This document shows positions 56,643 through 64,000 of a DNA stretch of 64,000 nucleotides, piece by piece. The notes under the pieces were generated by a model, which saw nothing but the letters and a program-made list of their open reading frames with translations, searched no databases and was not told where the DNA came from. Made by a program: the position numbers and the translations under genes. Every line of letters starts with the position of its first letter. The first letter of the stretch is position 1. Source of the stretch: CAIWHR01 sp963709525 (lineage in GTDB: Bacteria > Pseudomonadota > Gammaproteobacteria > Burkholderiales > Casimicrobiaceae); the NCBI GenBank assembly GCA_963709525.1, contig CAVPXB010000021.1:62001-126000 (forward strand), read 5' to 3'.

Positions 56643-58055
56643 ATGTCCGGAAATCTGGCAACTGTCTCCTACATCGGGGCAACGATTCTCTTCATCCTCA
56701 GCCTGGGCGGTCTTTCCCATCCCGAAACATCGCGCCGCGGCAACCTCTACGGCATCATCGGCATGGCGATCGCCGTGCTGGCAACGGTCTTCGGTCCGCG
56801 GGTCACCGGCAGCGGCATACCCTGGATCGTCGGGGCCATGGTGGTCGGCGGCAGCGTCGGTCTCTATGCCGCGCGCACCGTGCAGATGACGCAGATGCCC
56901 GAACTGGTCGCGCTGATGCACAGCCTGGTCGGCCTGGCCGCCTGCCTGGTCGGCTACGCCAGCTACATCGACACCTCGATCCAGTTGACCGGCGCCGAGA
57001 AGAGCATCCACGAAATCGAGATCTACATTGGCGTCCTGATCGGTGCGGTGACGTTCTCGGGTTCGCTGATCGCCTTCGGCAAGCTGAACGGCAAGATCGG
57101 CGGGGCGCCGCTGCTGTTGCCGGCACGCCACTGGCTCAATCTGATCGGTCTGCTGGTGGTGATCTGGTTCGGTCGCGAGTTCCTCAACGCCCACTCCATC
57201 AGCGACGGCATGATGCCACTGGTGGTGATGACGGCGATCGCGCTGCTGTTCGGCATCCACATGGTGATGGCCATCGGCGGCGCCGACATGCCGGTGGTGG
57301 TGTCGATGCTCAACAGCTACTCGGGCTGGGCGGCCGCGGCCACCGGCTTCATGCTCTCCAATGACCTCTTGATCGTCGTCGGCGCACTGGTCGGATCCTC
57401 CGGCGCGATCCTCTCCTACATCATGTGTCGGGCGATGAACCGCAACTTCATCAGCGTGATCGCCGGCGGCTTCGGCACCGGAGGCGGCACACCGGCGGCC
57501 AAGGGCGACGCGGCGCATCCGGCCGGCGAGGTTACGCCGGTCAGTTCCATCGAGACGGCGGAACTGCTGCGCGACGCCAGGAGCGTCATCATCGTTCCGG
57601 GCTACGGCATGGCGGTCGCGCAGGCACAGCACACCGTGTACGAGATCACCCAGCTGCTGCGCGAAAGGGGCGTCAACGTTCGCTTTGGCATTCACCCGGT
57701 GGCCGGCCGCATGCCCGGTCACATGAACGTGCTGCTCGCCGAGGCCAGGGTGCCGTACGACATCGTGCTGGAGATGGACGAACTGAACGACGACTTTCCC
57801 GACACCGACGTCGCCATGGTCATCGGGGCCAACGACATCGTCAACCCCGGCGCCCAGGATGATCCGGCGAGCCCGATTGCCGGCATGCCGGTGCTCGAAG
57901 TGTGGAAGGCCAGGACGTCGATCGTCATGAAGCGCAGCATGGCTTCCGGTTACGCAGGTGTCGACAATCCGCTCTTCTACAAGGACAACAACCGCATGCT
58001 CTTCGGTGATGCCAGGAAGATGCTGGAGGAGGTCTTTGTAGCGCTGAAGTCCTGA
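56643..58055 (+). CDS. pntB: NAD(P) transhydrogenase subunit beta
   Basis: Carries domain IIb (about nine helices, start ATVSYIGATILFILSLGGLSHPETSRRGN) and the soluble NADP-binding domain III. The latter shows GYGMAVAQAQHTVYEI, FGIHPVAGRMPGHMNVLLAEA, VPYDIVLEMDELN and GANDIVNPGAQDDP-SPIAGMPVLEVWKA. Length 470 residues is normal. Proton translocation uses conserved residues in the helices. It ends 51 bp before the CaiB gene on the same strand. Confidence 0.97.
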   Translation: MSGNLATVSYIGATILFILSLGGLSHPETSRRGNLYGIIGMAIAVLATVFGPRVTGSGIPWIVGAMVVGGSVGLYAARTVQMTQMPELVALMHSLVGLAACLVGYASYIDTSIQLTGAEKSIHEIEIYIGVLIGAVTFSGSLIAFGKLNGKIGGAPLLLPARHWLNLIGLLVVIWFGREFLNAHSISDGMMPLVVMTAIALLFGIHMVMAIGGADMPVVVSMLNSYSGWAAAATGFMLSNDLLIVVGALVGSSGAILSYIMCRAMNRNFISVIAGGFGTGGGTPAAKGDAAHPAGEVTPVSSIETAELLRDARSVIIVPGYGMAVAQAQHTVYEITQLLRERGVNVRFGIHPVAGRMPGHMNVLLAEARVPYDIVLEMDELNDDFPDTDVAMVIGANDIVNPGAQDDPASPIAGMPVLEVWKARTSIVMKRSMASGYAGVDNPLFYKDNNRMLFGDARKMLEEVFVALKS

Positions 58056-58106
58056 TCCCGGGCGGCCGACCGAAGCAACCCGGTCCCCTCCCTGATCGTG
58101 CCCGCC

Positions 58107-59339
58107 ATGACCGGTCCGCTCGCCCACCTCACCGTACTCGACCTCTCCCGCGTGCTCGCGGGGCCGTGGTGCACGCAGTTGCTCGCCGACATGGGCGCGA
58201 CGGTGATCAAGATCGAGAAGCCCGGCTGCGGCGACGAGACGCGCGCCTGGGGGCCGCCGTGGCTCCAGGATGCGGCCGGCAACGATACGACCGAGGCCGC
58301 CTATTACCTTGCCTGCAACCGCGGCAAACGCTCGGTGGCAGTGGATTTCCGGGAGCCCGAGGGCCAGGCGATCGTGCGCGAACTCGCGGTGCAGGCGGAT
58401 ATCGTGGTCGAGAACTTCCGCGTCGGCGGCCTCGCGAAATACGGGCTCGATTACGCCAACCTGTCGGCGATCAACCCGCGATTGGTCTACTGCTCGATCA
58501 CCGGCTTCGGACAGACCGGGCCGTACGCCGACCGCGCGGGCTACGATTTCATCATCCAGGGCATGGGCGGCTTGATGAGCGTCACCGGCGAGCGCGACGA
58601 TTTGCCGGGAGGCGGCCCGCAGAAGGCCGGCGTCGCGATCTGCGATCTGATGACCGGCATGTACGCGTCGTCGGCGATCCTCGCCGCCATCGCGCAGCGC
58701 GAGGTGAGCGGACGCGGGCAATGCATCGACACGTCGTTGCTCGATGCGACGGTGGCGATGATGGCGGTGATGAACATGAGCTACCTGGTCAGCGGCAAGG
58801 CGCCGGGACGGCCTGGAAACGCGCACCACAACATCGTGCCGTACCAGGTGTTCGCCTGCGCCGATGGGCACCTCATTCTCGCCGTCGGCAACGATGGACA
58901 GTTCGTCAAGTTCTGCGAGATCGCCGGCGTCCCCGGTTTCGCCGCGGATCCGCGCTTCGCGAAGAATGCCGATCGCGTCGCCCATCGCGGCCAGCTCGTG
59001 CCATTGCTCGCTGGCGTGATCAGGGAGCGCACGCAGCGGGCGTGGCTCGACGCACTGGAACCGGCGGGCATACCCTGCGGGCCGATCAACCGCATCGACC
59101 AGGTGTTCGCCGACCCGCAGGTGCGCGCGCGCGGCATGCGCTTCGACCTCGCGCACCCGCTTTCCGGCACCGTGCCGCAGGTGGGCAATCCGATACGCTT
59201 TTCGGCCACACCTGTCGCGTACGAGCATGCGCCGCCGCTGCTCGGCGAGGACACCGCCGAAGTGCTGCGCGAGCGCCTCGGCTTCGAGCCCGGAACGCTT
59301 GCCGACCTCGCCCGGCGCGGTGTCATAGGCTTGCCCTGA
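58107..59339 (+). CDS. CaiB/BaiF family CoA-transferase
   Basis: A class III CoA-transferase of 410 residues that moves CoA between a thioester and an acid. It begins MTGPLAHLTVLDLSRVLAGPW and shows VIKIEKPGCGDETR, NRGKRSVAVDF, ADIVVENFRVG, ITGFGQTGP and the catalytic aspartate D180 in AICDLMTGMYASSAILAA. An in-frame GTG at 58098 adds three residues. The donor and acceptor are unknown; following a tartrate/D-malate dehydrogenase and a transhydrogenase, a dicarboxylate or hydroxyacid role is plausible. Confidence 0.92.
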   Translation: MTGPLAHLTVLDLSRVLAGPWCTQLLADMGATVIKIEKPGCGDETRAWGPPWLQDAAGNDTTEAAYYLACNRGKRSVAVDFREPEGQAIVRELAVQADIVVENFRVGGLAKYGLDYANLSAINPRLVYCSITGFGQTGPYADRAGYDFIIQGMGGLMSVTGERDDLPGGGPQKAGVAICDLMTGMYASSAILAAIAQREVSGRGQCIDTSLLDATVAMMAVMNMSYLVSGKAPGRPGNAHHNIVPYQVFACADGHLILAVGNDGQFVKFCEIAGVPGFAADPRFAKNADRVAHRGQLVPLLAGVIRERTQRAWLDALEPAGIPCGPINRIDQVFADPQVRARGMRFDLAHPLSGTVPQVGNPIRFSATPVAYEHAPPLLGEDTAEVLRERLGFEPGTLADLARRGVIGLP

Positions 59340-59353
59340 CCGGCGGCGCCTGG

Positions 59354-60952
59354 CTACTGAATCGTCACCCGGTACGGTATGACGAAGTTGTCGGCGCGGT
59401 GAACTGCGCTGACGCCGGCGCGCATCGCCCAGGTTGTCACCTGGCGGTGCAGCGGCAGGTGGTTGATCTCGCTGCCGTGCGCGAGGAGCGCTTCGCGAAT
59501 GAGCTGCAGCCGCGCCTGCGCGTTCATCTCGGTCCTGATTCTCGCCGTCAACGCGTCGAGCCCCGGGTTCGAGTACCGGCCGTAATTGGAATCGCCGTCG
59601 CCTCTGCCGGTCCACGTCGACAACACCGGTTGCAGCGTGAAGATCGCGTCGGTCGACGGGCCGCCCCAGCCCAGCAGGTAGACGCTGGTGTCGAGCTTCT
59701 CGAGTTTCGGAAAAAAGACGGCGCCGGGCATCGCGTTCAGGCGCGTGTTGACGCCGACCTGGCTCCACATGGCAGCGAGTGCCTGGCAGATCTTCTCGTC
59801 GTTGACGTAGCGGTTGTTCGGGCAGTCGAGCGTCAGTTCGAATCCGCCGGCATACCCGGCCGCTGCCAGCAGTTTCCTCGCCGCGTCCTGGTCGTAGGGC
59901 AGGCGCGTCTCGAGTTCGGGGGTCGACTGCACCGGTGAAGGCAGCAGCGCGCCCGCGGGTTTCGACAGCCCGCGCATGGTGATGCGCTGGATCGCATCGA
60001 TGTCGATCGCCTGGTAGAGCGCCTGCCGCACCCGCTTGTCCTTGAACGGGTTTCGGCCCTTGATGCTGGAGTACAGGAGTTCGTCCCTTGCCTGGTCCAT
60101 GCCGACGAACACGATGCGGTTCTCGATTCCTTCGACGAGCTTGATTCCCGGCGTCCGGGCGAGGCGGGGCACGTCCTGCGGCGGCGGGTCGCTGATGAGA
60201 TCGACGTCTCCGGAAATGAGCGCGGCGACGCGCGTCGCGTCGGACGCGATCGGGGTGTAGACGACCTGGTCGACGTTGCCTTCGAACTTTCCTTCCTTCG
60301 CGCCCCACCAATGGGGATTGCGGACGAGCACGGTCTTCACGTCCGGTTCCCGCGTCTTCAGCACGTAGGGTCCGGTGCCCATCGCCTGGCGGGCGCTGGT
60401 CGGTCCCTCCTTGGCGGCGTGGTCGAGCGGCTTCACGGCGCGGTTCCGCTCGCACCAGGCGCGATTCATGATGTTGATCGTCGCCAGATGCTCGAGCATG
60501 ATCGGGTTGGGATCGGGCGTCGTGAACTCGACCGTCAGCGGGTCTATCCTGCGCACCCTGCCGGCGGCGTTGGCAAAGGCGCGCAGCCGGGAGGCGTCGG
60601 CCCGCGCCCGATCGAAGCTGAACACCACGTCGTCGGCGGTAAAGGCCGAGCCGTCGTGCCACCTGACGCCGGGCCGGAGCTTGAAGCGCCAGGTGGTCGG
60701 GTTGACCTGCTCCCATGACGTGGCGAGCCAGGGAACGAGGCCCAGCGTCTTGTCGCGGTTCACCAGGAACTCGTAGACGAGCGAGTTCAGGTTGTTGCTG
60801 AGACTCTCGTTCTGCGCGTGCGGATCGGCGGTCTCCATGTCGCCGCGACCGGCCCAGCGCAGTGTTTTCCCGTCGGCGAAAGGGGTGGCCGCGGTCAGCA
60901 CGATCGTCAGGGCAAGAAGTGCTGACATCGAAGGTCGTTTCATCACGGTCAC
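59354..60952 (-). CDS. ABC transporter substrate-binding protein, family 5 (peptide/nickel type)
   Basis: A 532-residue extracytoplasmic solute receptor of the DppA/OppA type. A signal peptide (LLALTIVLTAATPFADG) is followed by LRWAGRGDMETADPHAQ, the family signature WRFKLRPGVRWHDGSAFTADDVVFSFDRA, and DKRVRQALYQAIDIDAI. No permease or ATPase genes are adjacent, so it may be an orphan receptor or its partners lie elsewhere. It is convergent with the CaiB gene (14-bp gap). The peptide or other ligand is unknown. Confidence 0.92.
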   Translation of the reverse strand: MTVMKRPSMSALLALTIVLTAATPFADGKTLRWAGRGDMETADPHAQNESLSNNLNSLVYEFLVNRDKTLGLVPWLATSWEQVNPTTWRFKLRPGVRWHDGSAFTADDVVFSFDRARADASRLRAFANAAGRVRRIDPLTVEFTTPDPNPIMLEHLATINIMNRAWCERNRAVKPLDHAAKEGPTSARQAMGTGPYVLKTREPDVKTVLVRNPHWWGAKEGKFEGNVDQVVYTPIASDATRVAALISGDVDLISDPPPQDVPRLARTPGIKLVEGIENRIVFVGMDQARDELLYSSIKGRNPFKDKRVRQALYQAIDIDAIQRITMRGLSKPAGALLPSPVQSTPELETRLPYDQDAARKLLAAAGYAGGFELTLDCPNNRYVNDEKICQALAAMWSQVGVNTRLNAMPGAVFFPKLEKLDTSVYLLGWGGPSTDAIFTLQPVLSTWTGRGDGDSNYGRYSNPGLDALTARIRTEMNAQARLQLIREALLAHGSEINHLPLHRQVTTWAMRAGVSAVHRADNFVIPYRVTIQ

Positions 60953-61116
60953 CTGGAGGATTCAGACGTGGCACCACGCGGCAGCGGTTCTTCCTCGCGC
61001 CGGCCGCGATGATAGCGCGTGGCGCGGGGAACGGACCTGCGCGAAGTACGCGGTAGAATGCGCGCCGCCCGCCGAATCCGCTCGGCGGGCGCTTCGCACA
61101 CCGCCAAAGCCCTCCG

Positions 61117-64000
61117 TTGACCCCCGCCGCCACGCCCGCAACCGCTCTGCTGGCCCTCCTTGCGGAAGGCATGGCGGCGGACCTCGCGCCGCTCGCCCGT
61201 CGCATCGAGCGCGCGCGGTCGGCTCGCGCTCCGGCCGCCGAGTGGGCGCGGATCGAGGCCGCGGTGGCGCGTTCGGTCGCGCGTCGCAGCGAGCGCAAGG
61301 CGAGAAAGCCGTCGGTCCGCTTTCCGCCGGAATTGCCCGTGGGCGCGCGTGCCGACGACATCGCGGCGGCCATTCGCGAGCACCAGGTCGTGATCGTCTG
61401 CGGCGAGACCGGTTCGGGCAAGACCACGCAGCTGCCGAAGATCTGCCTCTCGATCGGCCGCGGCGAACGCGGCCTGATCGGACACACGCAGCCGCGCCGG
61501 ATTGCGGCGCGCGCGGTGGCCACCCGCATCGCGGAGGAGCTTGGCAGCGAGATCGGCGTCGACGTGGGTTTCAAGGTCCGCTTCACCGACCACACGCGCC
61601 CGGACGCGTTCGTGAAGCTGATGACCGACGGCATCCTGCTCGCCGAAACGCAGCGCGACCAGGCGCTGACCGCGTACGACACGATCATCGTCGACGAGGC
61701 GCACGAGCGCAGCCTCAACATCGACTTCCTGCTGGGGTATCTCCGGCAGCTCCTGCCGCGGCGCCCCGACCTCAAGCTGATCATCACCTCGGCGACCATC
61801 GACGCGCAGCGCTTCGCCCGTCATTTCGGCAGCGAGGATCGGCCCGCGCCGGTCGTCGAGGTATCAGGACGCAGCTTTCCGGTCGACGTGCGCTACCGGC
61901 CGCTCAAGTCCGGCGACGAGGAGACCGACGACGAGGAAGAGCTCGAGGATGCAATCGTTGCCGCCACCGAGGACCTGTGGCGCGAAGGGCCGGGCGACAT
62001 CCTCGTCTTTCTTCCGGGCGAGCGCGAGATCCGCGAGACCGCCGAACTGCTGCGCCGGGGCCTGCAACGACGTCCCTACGCGGCGGCAGTCGAGATCCTG
62101 CCGCTGTATGCGCGGCTGACGGTGCCCGAGCAGCAACGCGTCTTTGCGCCCTCCCGTGGCCGAAGGCTCGTGCTCGCGACCAACGTCGCGGAAACCTCGC
62201 TGACGGTGCCCGGCATCCGCTACGTGATCGACGCGGGGCTCGCGCGTGTCAAGCGCTACTCGTTGCGCAACAAGACGACGCTGCTGCAGATCGAGAAGAT
62301 TTCGCAGGCGGCCGCCAACCAGCGCGCCGGACGCTGCGGTCGCGTCGCCGATGGCATCTGCGTGCGCCTGTATGCCGAGGACGATCTGGCCGCACGATCG
62401 CAGTACACCGATCCGGAGATATTGCGCTCGTCGCTGGCTGCGGTGATCCTGCGCATGGCGGCGCTGGGGTTGGGCGACGTCGCCGCGTTTCCGTTCCTCG
62501 ATCCCCCGTCACCCAGGGCGGTGAGCGATGGCTTCCAGCTGCTGCAGGAGTTGTCCGCGGTCGACGATCAGCGCCGGCTGACGCCTCTGGGACGCGAACT
62601 CGCCCGCCTGCCGGTCGATCCGCGCGTCGGCCGCATGATCCTCGCGGCGCGCGAACGGGGCTGTGTGGCCGAGGTGCTGGTCATTGCCAGCGCGCTGTCG
62701 GTGCCCGATCCCCGCGATCGACCGCAGGACAAGCAGCAGGCGGCGGACCAGGCGCATCTGCGGTTCCGCGACGAGCGCTCCGATTTTCTTTCGCTGCTGG
62801 CGCTGTGGGAGTTCTTCGACGCCAAGCTCGCGGAGAAGCTCGGTCATCGGCGTCTCGTGGAAGCGTGTCGCGCGCAGTTCGTCTCCTGGCTGAGGTTGCG
62901 CGAGTGGCGCGACGTGCACACCCAGCTCGCGACGGAGATCGCCGAACAGAAGTGGCAATGGCCCGCCGCGCTGCCCATGGAGATCGACGCTGTTCGCTAT
63001 GCCGCCATCCACCAGGCGCTGCTGGCCGGGTTGCTCGGCAACATCGGCACCCGGAGCGACGAGGGAGAAGGGTACCAGGGCGCGCGCGGCATCCGCTTCC
63101 ACCTCCACCCCGGGTCCGGACTGGCGAAGAAGACGGCCAAATGGGTGCTCGCGGCCGAGCTGGTCGAGACCTCGCGGCTGTACGCGCGCTGTGCGGCGAA
63201 GATCGAGCCGGAGTGGGTCGAGACGGTCGCGGGCGACCGTGTCACGCGCGAGTACTTCGAGCCGCACTGGGACAACGATCGGGGCGAGGTTGTCGCGAGC
63301 GAGCGCGTTGCTGCTCTACGGCCTCACGCTGGTGCCGCGCCGGCGCGTGTCCTACGGGCGGATCGATCCGGTCCGCGCGCATGAAATGTTCGTGCGGGAG
63401 GCGCTCGCGACCGGCGTGATCGCGACCAGGGGCCGCTTCCTCGAACACAATCGCCGGCTGATTGCCGAAGTGGCGGAGCTCGAGCACAAGGCGCGGCGCC
63501 AGGACGTGTTGGTCGACGATGCAGTGATCGCCGCGTTCTATGCGCAACGCGTGCCGGAGGCGATTCACTCGTTGGCGGCGTTCGAGCGCTGGCGCGAGGA
63601 CGCGGAAAGGAAGGACGCCGCCCTCCTCTGCATGACGCGCGAGTTGCTGATGCGGCATGCCGCTGCGCACGTGACCGTTGCTCTGTTTCCCGAGCGGATG
63701 GCGATGGCCGGCGCGGAGTTGCCGCTCAAGTACCGGTTCTCGCCCGGCCACCCGCAGGACGGGCTGACGCTGACGGTGCCGCTTTCGTTGCTGAACCAGG
63801 TGGATGCGGCCCGCCTTTCGTGGCTGGTGCCCGGCATGATCCGCGACAAGGTCGCCGTCTACCTGCGCGCCTTGCCCAAGGCGCTGCGCAATCGCCTCGT
63901 CCCGCTGCCGGAGGCGGTCACCGCATTCCTCGATGCGACGACGCAGACAGAAACGGAAACGCTCGAGGGCGCGCTGCGGTCGTACCTGCGCGTGCGCCTC
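61117..64000 (+). CDS. hrpA: ATP-dependent RNA helicase HrpA, one frameshift, 3' partial
   Basis: A DEAH-box helicase involved in RNA handling and rescue of stalled ribosomes. The N-terminal half shows GETGSGKTTQLPK (motif I), HTQPRRIAARAVATRIAEE, IIVDEAHERSLNIDFLLGYL (motif II) and SATIDAQRF, then the helicase C domain (TNVAETSLTVPGIRYVID, QRAGRCGRVADG). Near 63308 one extra T (CGCGTTGCTG) shifts the frame. Translation continues in the next frame (LLYGLTLVPRRRVSYGRIDP, with the DUF3418 region) to the window edge. A TTG at 61117 is the likely start, with ATG 61171 as alternative. Confidence 0.92.

Noticed and set aside
55035..61799. A 2254-codon open frame on the minus strand antisense to pntA, pntB, the CaiB gene and part of hrpA
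   Set aside because: It has no domain, is Arg/His/Asp-rich low-complexity, and lies opposite genes with clear family motifs. Long antisense frames are common at this GC content.

Overview
The window is one contiguous stretch of a high-GC (about 65-70 %) proteobacterial chromosome. Gene content and order point to a betaproteobacterium (Burkholderiales or Rhodocyclales type). It carries cysE-iscR-iscSUA-hscBA-fdx-iscX, then ndk-rlmN-pilF-rodZ-ispG-hisS-yfgM-bamB and der-hfq-hflX-hflK-hflC-DUF2065-hisZ-purA. HisZ, a Bug-type (TctC) binding protein and a TRAP transporter fit the same assignment. I see no phage, transposase, integrase or CRISPR array, so this is mainly core genome with accessory blocks between core operons.

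Layout. 1-1038: DUF3667 zinc-ribbon membrane protein, cut by the left edge and frameshifted. 1165-7742: cysE and a complete ISC iron-sulfur operon under a recognisable IscR-boxed promoter. 7860-14863: MFS permease, small membrane protein, a sequence-divergent membrane pyrophosphatase with an unknown gene behind it, a DUF123 (GIY-YIG-like) protein and a DUF1015 protein. 14909-18691: purT and rnr, both frameshifted. 18685-18863: tRNA-Leu(CAG) with promoter and terminator. 19004-21656: aminotransferase ending inside a REP-type repeat, a histone H1-like protein and a phosphoribosyltransferase. 21695-21859: a 165-bp imperfect palindrome. 21857-29509: the purA-to-der operon, read right to left.

29734-37180: an accessory block (UbiA prenyltransferase, Ser-type molybdopterin S/N-oxide reductase, SDR, DapA-like aldolase, Bug receptor, CysK) that separates bamB from der, genes that normally touch. 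37284-45191: the bamB-to-ndk operon. 45430-48421: a DctPQM TRAP transporter. 48622-51051: tilS and accA. 51122-53720: TauE/SafE permease, GNAT, an unknown membrane protein and an ICMT-like methyltransferase. 53827-59339: tartrate/D-malate dehydrogenase, PntA/PntB transhydrogenase and a CaiB-type CoA-transferase. 59354-60952: peptide-type ABC binding protein. 61117-64000: HrpA helicase, frameshifted and cut by the right edge.

Eleven single-base indels interrupt six otherwise intact genes, several of them normally essential or highly conserved. Seven of the eleven lie in purT-rnr. Reading through them restores full family-length proteins, so most are probably sequencing errors. The observations I would follow up first are the long palindrome after purA, the divergent pyrophosphatase locus, and the block inserted between bamB and der.
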